From JAEZPW01 sp035629075 (GTDB lineage Bacteria > Acidobacteriota > Terriglobia > Terriglobales > Acidobacteriaceae): DNA of 64,000 nt. The notes below the pieces were generated by a model, which searched no databases, was not told the origin of the DNA, and worked only from the letters and a program-made list of their open reading frames with translations. Where the stretch lies: positions 116,874 through 180,873 of the forward strand of contig DASPIK010000094.1 in assembly GCA_035629075.1 (NCBI GenBank). Reading direction: 5' to 3'. Position 1 is the stretch's first letter. Each line of letters starts with the position of its first letter. This document shows, one piece after another, positions 42,089 through 52,200 of this stretch. Made by a program: the position numbers and the translations under genes.

Positions 42089-42775
42089 TCACAGCCGTTT
42101 CAGGAAAGACTTTGCCTCTTCCAGATGCGGGAACAGTTTCTCGTCCGCCTGAAAGTCCGGGCCGTGGACGCAGCGGCGCGTGCCGCGCATTCTGACCGGG
42201 TGTTTCAGGTGCAGCATCTCGTGATAGACCAGGTATTCAATCGCGTATCGCGGCACTCTGGGGTGGTCGAAAACGCGACTCACGACAATTGCGTTATGCG
42301 CAGGATCGTAGTGGCCCAGCATATTTCTGGCGTGCTCGCGACTCCAGGTCATGCGCGGTCGGGCAAGCAGGCCGAAGAAAAACCGCGCGTTCAGATCCTC
42401 GAAAATCTGGTCCAGATCATAGAACTGGCCTCTCGCAGTGTCGATCCGCTTGCGCCCTCGAAGCTGTCGAATTTGCTCTGCCTTCGAGATCAGAGCATGA
42501 CTGCTGACGTACTTTCGATACCGCAGATTCAGTCCGCTATCGATTGGCTTGCGGTAAAGCTTCGCCAGCAAGATGTGGACGATCGAGCGCAGCACCGACT
42601 CTGGGGCTCCCTCCAGCAGATCGGAAAGGCGCATCAGGACCTTTCCTTCACGTAGCCGAACGGTGTTGTTGATGTTGGCGAAGGGATAGAAGGTAATGCG
42701 AAATTCCGGCATTGGGGCCCGGGGTCTCAGGTCTCGATAGCACTCCTGGAACAGAAGGGAAAGGTCCTCTCTCAC
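42089..42775 (-). CDS. SprT-like zinc metalloprotease-domain protein
   Basis: This 228-aa protein has the zincin motif VYHEMLHLKHPV (about 183-194), preceded by MTWSREHARNMLGHYDPAHNAIVVS, typical of SprT/YgjP-like families. A second His-rich segment CVHGPDFQADEKLFP supplies the third ligand. The helical N-terminus (about 1-110) is conserved with uncharacterised relatives. The start is GTG 42775 without a strong ribosome site. Relatives range from DNA-protein crosslink proteases to unknown proteins, so I do not assign a substrate. Confidence 0.82.
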   Translation of the reverse strand: MREDLSLLFQECYRDLRPRAPMPEFRITFYPFANINNTVRLREGKVLMRLSDLLEGAPESVLRSIVHILLAKLYRKPIDSGLNLRYRKYVSSHALISKAEQIRQLRGRKRIDTARGQFYDLDQIFEDLNARFFFGLLARPRMTWSREHARNMLGHYDPAHNAIVVSRVFDHPRVPRYAIEYLVYHEMLHLKHPVRMRGTRRCVHGPDFQADEKLFPHLEEAKSFLKRL

Positions 42776-42836
42776 AAATCCAAATTAGCACGAGCTGTGA
42801 TTCTGCAAGGAGACGAAATGTAACTGCTTTTGCACT

Positions 42837-43391
42837 TCACTCCGGTTTGCGCAATTCCTTCTTCTTGGCTGCGGCTTCCTGATCCTCGAGCGTCTTGCGC
42901 GCAATATCCAGGCTTGAATTTACCGATTCGATCGTGTCGTCAAGCACAAACCGGTAATGCTTCTGAACCTCTTCCGCCAGCGCCGGGTCCCCGGTAGCCG
43001 ACTCCTTGAGTTGACGGAGTTTCAGTTGTAGCTCGGTATCGGTCTGAATGATCTCTTTCAGCGGCTTCCGGATGTCCCATCTGGCTTCGGCGTACATGTC
43101 GATGTTGTCATCCATTTCATCCACTATGGTCCCCAGATCCTGAATAAGGTCGTGCATCTCGGGACCGCGATCTGCGGCAAAACGCGGATCGGAGCGCAGG
43201 TGCTCTATTGCCTGCATCCGTGCGCGCGCGTACTGTGTGTACAGTTTGAGGCGTTTCGGTGGGTCCTGCTTCGCCTCTCTCAGCTCGTTCGTTTCTTTTG
43301 AGTTGAGTGGGTCGCGGACGCGCTGCGCCCAAGTCAGTTGTGCGACAACGATTAGCAGCAGGACGGCTATCAGTTTCCAATGTGTGATCAT
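42837..43391 (-). CDS. Secreted helical protein of unknown function, gene 3 of a module
   Basis: This 184-aa protein has a signal peptide (LIAVLLLIVVAQLTWA) and is otherwise almost wholly helical, with heptad-like acidic and basic stretches (DLIQDLGTIVDEMDDNIDMY, ELQLKLRQLKESATGDP, SSLDIARKTLEDQEAAAKKK). No family is recognised. Its ATG overlaps the stop of the previous gene as ATGA. With that gene and the TPR protein it forms a likely periplasmic module after uvrA. Confidence 0.75.
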   Translation of the reverse strand: MITHWKLIAVLLLIVVAQLTWAQRVRDPLNSKETNELREAKQDPPKRLKLYTQYARARMQAIEHLRSDPRFAADRGPEMHDLIQDLGTIVDEMDDNIDMYAEARWDIRKPLKEIIQTDTELQLKLRQLKESATGDPALAEEVQKHYRFVLDDTIESVNSSLDIARKTLEDQEAAAKKKELRKPE

Positions 43392-43816
43392 TTTGTGAAC
43401 ATCGTCGCCAATAGTTCGTTACGCGCGTGTTCGATCCGTTCAATCGCATGCTGTACAGGTGGGCGGTTGTCGAAGTCGACGGACTTGCGGATTCGCTCCA
43501 AAGTGTCGGATATCTTCCGCAGAGAAATTTCCGTTTGCTTCATCCGCTTGCCCGTGCTGACGGAGGCCTTTGCCGCTTTCTCACAGTCCTCGACCAGAGT
43601 ACCGAGCAAAGCATGCGCACTCGTGACGTCTCCGGAGTCGAAAAGACGGTTCACTTCTTTCACCTCAAGGTCGGCAATCTTTGCGTAGAGCTTGGGATGA
43701 TCCTTGGGCTCAGCCTGCGCAGCTTTCGCCCTGAGTTGCTCAACAGACTCAGTAGCGGCAAATGCTACCGTCGCAAATAGAAGCACAATTTGAACTATTG
43801 CCGAGCGCTTGGTCAT
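43388..43816 (-). CDS. Secreted helical protein of unknown function, gene 2 of a module
   Basis: This 142-aa protein has a signal peptide (AIVQIVLLFATVAFA) and a helical body (LYAKIADLEVKEVNRLFDSG, AHALLGTLVEDCEKAAKA, ISLRKISDTLERIRKSVDF). The lone Cys and helix pattern suggest a TPR-like or four-helix fold; I recognise no family. The gene begins 3 bp after the TPR gene stop and overlaps the next by 4 bp. Confidence 0.75.
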   Translation of the reverse strand: MTKRSAIVQIVLLFATVAFAATESVEQLRAKAAQAEPKDHPKLYAKIADLEVKEVNRLFDSGDVTSAHALLGTLVEDCEKAAKASVSTGKRMKQTEISLRKISDTLERIRKSVDFDNRPPVQHAIERIEHARNELLATMFTK

Positions 43817-43819
43817 GGC

Positions 43820-45163
43820 CTAATTCTTGGGGTCTATCGCTATCAAACGATGTCGAGCCTGCCACTCCTGATCGGGGAACTTACCATTTGCAACCTGCAG
43901 AAATCGACGGTAATTCTCCACTGCCTGCTTCGCATTCCTTAGATGATCATAGGCTGTGGCTCGCAAAAAGTATGTCGCAGGACTCTCCTCAAGATACTTG
44001 GCGCGCTCATCCAAAGCCCTGATTGTCAGTGGATAGTTCTTCTCCTCGTTGGCTGCGATCGCAAGGTCGCCATACGCTTCGCCCAGGTCGGGTTTCAGCT
44101 TGATTGCTGCCAGGAATTCCTGCTGTGCCTCTGCGAATTTGCGTCCGTAGAGCAGTGCGCGGCCAAGTTCATGGTGGAGGCTCGCGTCGTTGGGGGAAAC
44201 CTGGAGCAAAGGACGGAGAAGGTTCTCGGCCTCGGCATGTTTCTTCGTATCGATCAGCAGTGCGGCCAACTGCCGCGTTGCGTCCACGTTGCCGGGAGAA
44301 AGCTTCAGGCCGGTCTGCAACTCGGTGGCTGCTTCTTCGGTCTTGCCCAAAAGCGCCAGCACACGCCCCAACTGGATGTGAGCGCTCGCGTTCTGGGGAT
44401 CTACAGCGATGTATTTCCGAAGGGCGGCTTCAGCTTCCGGCATCCTTCCCGTTTGGGTGTAGATGTTCACGAGACCGGCCAGCGCCTCAGGCGACTTCGG
44501 ATCGAGTGCGGTCGCCGCTTTGTATTCGGCTTCAGCGGCATTGAACTGCTTTTGCTGTTCGAGCACCAAGCCTGCCGACAGATGTGGCTCGGGGTCTTTG
44601 GGAGCAAAGTTTGCTGCTGCTCGGAAAGCCTCAATCGCACCGTGGGGATTTGTTTTCTCGATGACGTGGCCTAAAGAAAGCCATGCGTGCGCCCATCCGT
44701 CCTGCTGGCGAGTCGTTGGTTTGAGCTGGGTCGCGGCACGCAGGTGCTTCTCGGCATCGGGCGAACCCGTCTTCGCCAGCAGCAGACCAAGATTCAAATT
44801 CGATTCAAACACGTTCGGATTAGCCGAAACCGACTTCCGGTAAGCGTCGATAGCTTGTTGAGTGTTACCCGTTGCGTTCAGAACAAATCCCAAATCGAAC
44901 CATGCCTGAAAGTCGGTTGGTTTCTCGGCGATTACTTGGCGCAACAGCTTCTCCGCCGTGGCATAGTCTTGTTTCTCGATAGCGGCCTCAGCCAGGGCAA
45001 TAGGGGACTCTTCTGCGATCCGGTGTTTACGAACGGTTTTGCCCGTTGTCTGCCCGGCCTTAGTGGCGCCGGGCGTGGTCTTTCGGTTCGGCGCTTGCGA
45101 TAAGGCCGAAGAGGCAGCAATCGCCAAGATTGTCGTCAGCAGGATCGGTTTAAACGCGCGCAT
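43820..45163 (-). CDS. Secreted tetratricopeptide-repeat protein, gene 1 of a module
   Basis: This 447-aa protein has a signal peptide (FKPILLTTILAIAASSALSQ) and about ten TPR units from residue 55 (AEKLLRQVIAEKPTDFQAWF, TGNTQQAIDAYRKSVSANPN, LVLEQQKQFNAAEAEYKAAT, LGKTEEAATELQTGLKLSPG). It is a periplasmic protein-protein scaffold by family. The gene overlaps the end of uvrA by 14 bp and is followed at 3 bp by two small secreted helical proteins. Confidence 0.87.
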   Translation of the reverse strand: MRAFKPILLTTILAIAASSALSQAPNRKTTPGATKAGQTTGKTVRKHRIAEESPIALAEAAIEKQDYATAEKLLRQVIAEKPTDFQAWFDLGFVLNATGNTQQAIDAYRKSVSANPNVFESNLNLGLLLAKTGSPDAEKHLRAATQLKPTTRQQDGWAHAWLSLGHVIEKTNPHGAIEAFRAAANFAPKDPEPHLSAGLVLEQQKQFNAAEAEYKAATALDPKSPEALAGLVNIYTQTGRMPEAEAALRKYIAVDPQNASAHIQLGRVLALLGKTEEAATELQTGLKLSPGNVDATRQLAALLIDTKKHAEAENLLRPLLQVSPNDASLHHELGRALLYGRKFAEAQQEFLAAIKLKPDLGEAYGDLAIAANEEKNYPLTIRALDERAKYLEESPATYFLRATAYDHLRNAKQAVENYRRFLQVANGKFPDQEWQARHRLIAIDPKN

Positions 45164-48146
45164 CGGAAACGGGCTCTCCAGTGCCTATTGTGGACCTGTC
45201 ACCGCCTGCACTTCCAGAGTCGCCGGTGCCATGTAGGATACGTGCCAGATATTTGCCAGTATGCGAGCCGGGGTTTGATGCTATCGATTCGGGCGTGCCG
45301 GTTGCCACAACGTATCCACCGCGCGCACCACCTTCCGGACCGAGATCGATGACCCAGTCAGCCGTCTTGATCACGTCAAGGTTGTGTTCGATTACGACAA
45401 TCGATCCACCGGCATCAATTAACCGGCGGAACGCGGCCAGCAGCTTGCTTACGTCGTCAAAGTGCAGCCCCGTCGTGGGTTCGTCGAAGACGTAGAGAAC
45501 GCGTCGTCGTCGGCTCGCGCCATTGCCTTGTTCATCTCGCGGACGCATGGCATCGCGCCCTCCCGGAAGATGGGCCGCGAGCTTAATTCGCTGCGCTTCG
45601 CCGCCGGAAAGCGTCGTCGCCGATTGCCCAAGCCGCAGATATCCAAGTCCCACCTCTTCGAGAACCCGCAACTTGTCCGTAATCTTCGGCACGCCCGAGA
45701 AAAAGTGCAGGGCCTCTCGTACGGTGAGGTTCAAGACATCGTGTATGTTCTTGCCCTTGTACTGAACGTCCAGAATCTCGGGCTTGTAGCGGGTGCCTTT
45801 GCAGTCTTCGCACACCAGTTCCACATCGGCGAGGAACTGCATTTCCACTGTGACGGTTCCGTCACCCTGACAGGTCTCACAACGGCCACCCGGGATGTTG
45901 AACGAGAAATGCCCGGGCGTGAAGGCGTGCTTGGCTGAATCCGGCAGAGACGCGAAGAGCTCACGAATGGCGTCGAAAGCCTTAATGTAGGTAACCGGGT
46001 TGGAGCGCGGCGTGCGCCCGATAGGCGACTGATCGACCAGCACGACTTCGTCCACGAACTGCGCGCCATTGAGTTGCTCAAGACATGCAGCACCCGTGCT
46101 GCCCTCCGTGTCTCCCGACTGGCCCTTTGCCGCCGCGAGCGCTTTGTAAAGGACGTCGTGCACCAGCGTCGACTTACCTGATCCCGACACACCCGTCACC
46201 GCAACCAGTATGCCGAGTGGAATGTTGACGTCGATCTTCTTGAGATTGTGTGCGTATGCACCCTTGATCTTGATCTGTTGCGGTCCAGGTTTCCGCCTTG
46301 CCGGCGGCTGCGGTATACGCAACTCGCCATTCAGATAGCGTCCGGTGAGCGACTGCGGGATGTGTTTGATCTGCTCGTATGTTCCCGCTGCGATCACCCG
46401 GCCGCCATTCTCCCCGGCACCCGGTCCGAGATCGAGTATGCGATCGGCTGCCTGCATGATGTCGGGATCATGTTCGACGACCAGGATTGTGCTTCCAAGC
46501 TCGCGAAGATCTTGCAGGATTTTGATCAGGCGGTACGTATCGCGCGTGTGCAGTCCGATTGAGGGCTCGTCAAGCACGTAAAGAGTTCCCACCAGACGGG
46601 AGCCAAGCGAAGTTGCCAGTTGAATTCGCTGTGCCTCACCACCCGACAAAGTCGATGCCAGCCTGTCCAGCGTCAGATATTCAAGCCCCACTTCGTTGAG
46701 AAATCGCAATCGGTCGCGGATTTCCTGCAAGAGCTTCTCGGCAATGTCGGCCTGCTCGCGCGAAAGCTGAACTTCGATGAAGAAAGCCGCCGCACTTTCG
46801 ACCGTCATCGACGTGATCTCACAAATGTCCTTGCCGCCAACCTTGACCAGCCGCGCTTCAGGGCGCAGCCGTGCACCGCCACAATTGGAGCACGTGGCAT
46901 AACCACGGTAGCGGCTCAGGAAGACCCGCACGTGAAGCTTGTACTTCTTACGTTCCAGGTGCTCGAAGAACCCGCGGACGCCCCACCATCTGCCTTCACC
47001 ATCCAGAATCAGTCGTTGCTGCTCGGGTTCGAGCTCGTTCCAAGGCACGTCGGTCGGAATTCCGCGCTCGCGTGCGTACCGCCGCATCTCCGTTGCGAAC
47101 GGCTTGTACTTTGGCTTGGTCCAGGGCTCGATCGCCCCTTCGGCCAGCGTCTTCCACTTGTCCGGGACGACGAGGTTCATATCGAAATCAATCGTGTTAC
47201 CGAAACCCTGGCATCGCGGACAAGCGCCATAAGGATTGTTGAACGAGAATAACCTCGGCTCCGGTTCTTCGTAACGAATGCGGCAATGTTTGCACTCGAA
47301 CCGCTGCGCGAACCGGAATTCCTGCCTCGGTTCGTTATCTTCGCGGGGCACCGTCTGAAAAAGCACCTCTCCGGCTTCGCGATAGGCAGACTCAACTGCG
47401 TCCACCAAGCGTGACCGTATCTCGGGCGAGGTGACTAGCCTGTCAACCAGCATGAACACTGGTTCAGAGAAGTCCACATCCAGCAGTGACTCAGGCGTGG
47501 AGAACTCGAATATCTGTCCACCCTGGTACAAACGATTGAAGCCACGCTTGCGGAGCTCGAACAGTCGCTCTTTCAACGGCTCATTCACATCCTGAGCGGC
47601 TGGCTTCGCTTTGCTGGTCTTCCTGGCAGCTTTTTTCTTGGCGCCCTTTTTTGGCTCCGGTTCCGCCGGTGCGACCGACTGAACAGGGAAGAGCACCATG
47701 ATTCGCGATGACTTCGGCAGAGCCAGAATCGCATCAGCTACCTGGTCCACGGTGTCTTTGCGAACCTCTGCGCCGCACTGGGCACAGTAGGTAGTGCCCA
47801 CTCGGGCAAAGAGCAGTCGCAGGTAGTCGTAAATCTCGGTCGCTGTAGCTACTGTGGATCGCGGGTTTCGCGTTGAGTTCTTCTGACGAATCGCGACGGC
47901 CGGGGCAATGCCATCAATGACGTCAGCATCGGGCTTCTCGATTCGCTCAAGGAACTGTCGAGCGTACGCAGAGAGCGATTCGACGTAGCGTCGCTGTCCT
48001 TCAGCGTAAATAGTGTCGAATGCAAGCGATGACTTGCCGGAACCGGATACCCCGGTTACGACCGTCATAGTGTTGTGCGGGATTTCGAAATCTATGTTCT
48101 TGAGATTATGAACCCGCGCGCCGCGAACAATGATGCTGTCTGTCAT
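45150..48146 (-). CDS. uvrA: Excinuclease ABC subunit A
   Basis: This 998-aa damage-recognition ATPase of nucleotide excision repair has two ABC modules with Walker A motifs GVSGSGKSSLAFDT (about 31-44) and GVSGSGKSTLVHDV (about 665), and two LSGGEAQRI signatures. Zinc modules are CKHC-CPRC (near 285-315) and CETC-CEDC. It is about 50 residues longer than usual, because of a Lys/Ala-rich insert (EPKKGAKKKAARKTSKAKPA, about 175-195) and an Arg-rich insert near 885. The stop lies inside the start of the downstream TPR gene. Confidence 0.97.
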   Translation of the reverse strand: MTDSIIVRGARVHNLKNIDFEIPHNTMTVVTGVSGSGKSSLAFDTIYAEGQRRYVESLSAYARQFLERIEKPDADVIDGIAPAVAIRQKNSTRNPRSTVATATEIYDYLRLLFARVGTTYCAQCGAEVRKDTVDQVADAILALPKSSRIMVLFPVQSVAPAEPEPKKGAKKKAARKTSKAKPAAQDVNEPLKERLFELRKRGFNRLYQGGQIFEFSTPESLLDVDFSEPVFMLVDRLVTSPEIRSRLVDAVESAYREAGEVLFQTVPREDNEPRQEFRFAQRFECKHCRIRYEEPEPRLFSFNNPYGACPRCQGFGNTIDFDMNLVVPDKWKTLAEGAIEPWTKPKYKPFATEMRRYARERGIPTDVPWNELEPEQQRLILDGEGRWWGVRGFFEHLERKKYKLHVRVFLSRYRGYATCSNCGGARLRPEARLVKVGGKDICEITSMTVESAAAFFIEVQLSREQADIAEKLLQEIRDRLRFLNEVGLEYLTLDRLASTLSGGEAQRIQLATSLGSRLVGTLYVLDEPSIGLHTRDTYRLIKILQDLRELGSTILVVEHDPDIMQAADRILDLGPGAGENGGRVIAAGTYEQIKHIPQSLTGRYLNGELRIPQPPARRKPGPQQIKIKGAYAHNLKKIDVNIPLGILVAVTGVSGSGKSTLVHDVLYKALAAAKGQSGDTEGSTGAACLEQLNGAQFVDEVVLVDQSPIGRTPRSNPVTYIKAFDAIRELFASLPDSAKHAFTPGHFSFNIPGGRCETCQGDGTVTVEMQFLADVELVCEDCKGTRYKPEILDVQYKGKNIHDVLNLTVREALHFFSGVPKITDKLRVLEEVGLGYLRLGQSATTLSGGEAQRIKLAAHLPGGRDAMRPRDEQGNGASRRRRVLYVFDEPTTGLHFDDVSKLLAAFRRLIDAGGSIVVIEHNLDVIKTADWVIDLGPEGGARGGYVVATGTPESIASNPGSHTGKYLARILHGTGDSGSAGGDRSTIGTGEPVSDARV

Positions 48147-48294
48147 GAATTAAGCTATCCGCAGCCGCAGTTCAGGACCACCACGGATGGCGCAGTGGCC
48201 ACATGGGGTTCAGCGGCGTAGCGGAATCTTCCTATTCTAAATCGCGGAAAGACATGCGCTCAAATTGGGGAGGCGGCCGGCGAACGAGAGCACT

Positions 48295-49056
48295 CTATCT
48301 GGCGATTGCCAGGAGCGCGAAGAGATAGATCCAGAGTGCACCGATGACGTGCCAATACCAGGAAGTGACGTCAACGATAATTCGCCGCTCCTCGACCGGA
48401 CGTTGGCGCCGCGTTGCGAAAACCGCATAGCACAAAGCTACGAGTCCGCCGACCAGATGAACGGCGTGGGTTCCGGTCAGGATGTAAAAGAAAGAACTGC
48501 TTGGGCCAGTTGACAGGAACCAGCCATGATTTTGAAGGTCCTTCCAAGCCAGTATCTGCCCGACGATGAACCCAAATCCCAGCAGCACAGTGATGCCCAG
48601 CCATGGCATCGGCCTCCGGTCGTCGGCCTTGATTCCCGGGATCGCGAGCACAGGTGCGAGCAGGACCCGCTGGGCAGCCTGTCGGCGCGCCAGTTCCATC
48701 GTCAGGCTGCTGACTGTTATCACAAGCGTGTTTGCCCACAGGATTCCGAGAGGTATATGCAGGGGCTGCCAGTCTCGAACGATCATCCCCGTTGCTTGGT
48801 CGTAAACCCCGCCCATCTTTCGAAAGATGTAAGTGAGGCTGAACGAGACGAACAGCATCACGATCGACACTAATCCGACCGCCATACCCAAGCGATAGCG
48901 CCTTAGTCGCTCACCGTAATCCGGCCTGTTGTCGCCGCCGCGACCCCCGCCACCACCACCGCCCCGCGAACGGTCGAGCGGAGGACGGCCACCGCCACCG
49001 CTTCTGATCTTTGGTGTTTCGACCGGCAGACGCGGACTAAGTGTACCGAGAGCCAT
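48295..49056 (-). CDS. Heme-copper oxidase subunit III (cytochrome c oxidase type)
   Basis: This 253-aa protein has a Gly/Arg-rich N-terminus (GGGGRPPLDRSRGGGGGGGR, about 20-39) and five hydrophobic segments. WFLSTGPSSSFFYILTGTHAVHLVGG and the end VDVTSWYWHVIGALWIYLFALL mark subunit III of aerobic oxidases. It supports stability of the catalytic subunit I in the inner membrane. No other oxidase subunit is nearby, so this copy is an orphan by position. The Gly-rich head is unusual for the family and may be cytoplasmic. Confidence 0.9.
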   Translation of the reverse strand: MALGTLSPRLPVETPKIRSGGGGRPPLDRSRGGGGGGGRGGDNRPDYGERLRRYRLGMAVGLVSIVMLFVSFSLTYIFRKMGGVYDQATGMIVRDWQPLHIPLGILWANTLVITVSSLTMELARRQAAQRVLLAPVLAIPGIKADDRRPMPWLGITVLLGFGFIVGQILAWKDLQNHGWFLSTGPSSSFFYILTGTHAVHLVGGLVALCYAVFATRRQRPVEERRIIVDVTSWYWHVIGALWIYLFALLAIAR

Positions 49057-49223
49057 TGTGGGGGATCGACTCCTGCTAGTACGGCTGGTGTGCTGTCACA
49101 AGGCTATGTGATGCGGTCAGATTCGGATTCGTGGCGTGAAAAATCGTGGTCGGCTGAGCACGGGTGTTTCGGACAGGTGAGATCGTGATGCCCAAAAATG
49201 TCCTAGAGACAAATGCCCGGCGT

Positions 49224-49259
49224 AAAAAAGGAAAGGGCCCGCCACTTGGCAGCGAGCCC
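49224..49259 (-). terminator. Terminator after the Asp-box protein gene
   Basis: On the minus strand GGGCTCGC pairs with GCGGGCCC (one wobble) around a nine-base loop, then TTTCCTTTTTT. It ends 37 bases past the stop at 49297. Confidence 0.85.
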
Positions 49260-49296
49260 TGTCCTGCAACACCGACGAATCAAGCCGCGCCGGAGC

Positions 49297-52200
49297 TTAC
49301 TCTTCAGGCGACCACTCAGGGATACGTCCGGGCGTCCAGGGAGCCCCTGCCGCTTCCATCCCCTTCTCCAACTTCACCAAGTCACCTTCGATCAGGCCGC
49401 GCAGTTTAGTCAGTTCCTGCGAGAACTCCTGCGCAGCGATTGCATAGGCATCCCGATGAGTCTGTGTGGGCACCGCGATGGAGAACCGAGTGTCGTCCAG
49501 CACTGAGCGAATACGGTCCTGGATCGACGGTCCAACGTTCTCGTTCCGCGCAGCAAGAGCAACATCTCCGCGCAGCGAACGCTGAATCTCGTTCAACTGG
49601 TTCTCGAGTTTGTCCGCAGCGGCCGCAAGCTGATGGTCGGCCGCCGGGGTTTCATGAAGCGCCCGCCGAATCGCCTTCAGCCGTGACTTGGTGTCCTCGG
49701 CCGTGTGCACCGCACCGGTTACCGCCCGGTACAACCGTGCCGCCTTCTGTTGGAATGTGTTCAGTGCGGCGAGGTCTTCCGGCTTCATTCCGATCGATTC
49801 TTCCGTGTACACGGTGAAATGCTGAGCTGAACCAAGCTCAGTCACGACGCCATCAATCTTCTTGAAGAGCTTAGCCGTGTACTTGCCCGGCATAGCCAAC
49901 GGCCCACTCGGACGATCTCCCCAGAAGAAGTCCTCGTCGCCCTCACCGGTTTCAGGTGGTAGCTGCGGTGCCGGATGGCGGAAGTTCCAACTGACCCGGT
50001 GCATGCCCTCGGTGATTGGTGCGGGAACCGTGCGTACGGCTTTCCCTGACGCGTCGTACACGACCATGTACACCTGCGGCGGGAATGCCTCAGCCTCGGC
50101 GCGAAGCTGCTCCGGCGTAGGATACGGGGGCGTCTGGCCCTTCTTTACGGTCTCGCGCTCCGCTTCCTGCCTCTGCTCCTTTTTCGTCTTGAGCTTGTCC
50201 TTGAGGTAATAGGTGAACGTCACGCCGTAGGGCGGGTTCGGAGCAATATAGAACTGCTCGCCCATGAATGCCTTCCGGCGTCCCCCCAGCGGACGTGCTT
50301 CCACATACAGGAGCGTGTCTTTGACCGGGAACGTGACGGCTTCCTGCGCCAACATTTCCGGTTTGAGCACGCGGAGCGGTGTGATGTCGTCCAAGATGTA
50401 GATACCGCGCCCGAACGTCGCCACAACCAGGTCGCCTTCGCGTGGCTGGATCACCAAGTCGCGCACCGCGATAGTCGGGAAGTCGCCCTTCAACTGCGTC
50501 CACGTCTTCCCGCCGTCGATCGTGAAGAACAGCCCAAACTCGGTGCCGGCGAACAGGAGGTTCGGATTGACCGTATCCTCCGCGATGGCGAGCACGGGAC
50601 CGTTCTCCGGCAGGTTAGACGCGATGTTGGTCCACGTCTTGCCGCGATCGGTAGATTTCAGCAGGTAGGGCTTGAAATCCGCGTTCTTGTGGGCCTCAAA
50701 AGACGCGTACACCGTGTTCGCGTCGTGAGCTGATGCAGCAAGTCTGCTTATGTAAGTCTGGTCGGGAACTCCGGTGAACTTCTCGTATTTTGTCCAGGTC
50801 TGCCCACCGTTTTCGGTGACCTGTATCAGGCCGTCGTCCGTGCCAACGTACAGCAAGCCATCCTGCTTGGGCGACTCCGAAAGCGCCACGATGTTGCCGT
50901 AGAACGACGTCGAAGCATTCTTGGCTACGGCATCAGCGGGCCAAACCTTGCCCATGACGGGCAACCTGTTGCGGTCCAATTGGCGGGTAAGATCGCCGCT
51001 GATCGCCTTCCACGTGTTGCCGCGGTCGTCGCTGCGGAACAGTTTGTTCGCCGCGAAATAGAGCCGCGTGTGAGAGTGTGGCGAGATGATTAGCGGCGAA
51101 TCCCAGTTCCAGCGCAGCGGAGGCTCGCCCCTCCCGGGCTGAGGCTGAATCCCGAGTTCTTCGCCCGTGCGGCGGTCGAAACGTACCAATCCGCCGTACT
51201 GCGCCTCTGCGTACACCGTGTTCGGATCCACCGGATCAACCTGCGAACGGAAACCGTCTCCGCCAGAGGTGATGAACCAGTCCTGGTTCATGATGCCGTT
51301 GATGTTCCGTGTGCGAGAAGGACCGCCCAGCGAGTTGTTGTCCTGCGTTCCGGCATACACGTTGTAGAAGGGCTTGGCGTTGTCTACCGTAACGTCATAA
51401 AACTGCGTGATCGGCAGATTTGGCTTGAACGCCCAGGACTCGCCGCGGTCATAGCTTTCGTACACCCCGCCGTCGCAACCGGTCAGATAATAGTTCGTGT
51501 CGTTAGGATCAACCCACAGTTCGTGAACATCCACGTGCACTGAGCGAATGTTCATACGCCGGAACGTCTTCCCGCCGTCATCGGAAACCTGTGGGTATAC
51601 GCCCATGATGTACACGCGCTCAGCATTCTTCGGATCGACAGTGATTCGGCTGTAGTACTGGCCCGTGGAGTCGTAGGGGTTGCGCCTCTCCCAAGTGGCG
51701 CCGCGGTCGGTAGAGCGGAAGATGCCGCCCTTGCCGTTCGCCGCTTCGATCTGGGCATAGACGATGTTTGGTTCTGTCGGAGCAACTGCAATCCCGATCC
51801 GGCCGATGTCCTCGGTCGGCAGGCCTGATTTCAGCTTCGTCCAGTTTGCGCCTGCGTCGGTGGATTTATACAGCGCGCTCTCCGGGCCGCCGCCAATCAT
51901 CGTCCACACGTGGCGGCGTCGCTGATACGAAGCTGCATAGATCACATCCGGGTTTTCCGGATCGAACGCGATGTCCGTGACACCGGTGTTCTCGCTGATC
52001 TCAAGTACGTTCTTCCACGTCTTGCCGGCGTCGGTCGTCTTGAATAACCCGCGATCGCCGCCGGGACCCCACAGCGGACCCTGCGATGCCACGTAGACGA
52101 CCTTGCTGTCGCGCGGATCGATAAGGATGCGGCCAATATGCTCCGACTTCTTTAGTCCGACATTCTTCCAACTCTTGCCGCCGTCTTCCGACTTGTAAAC

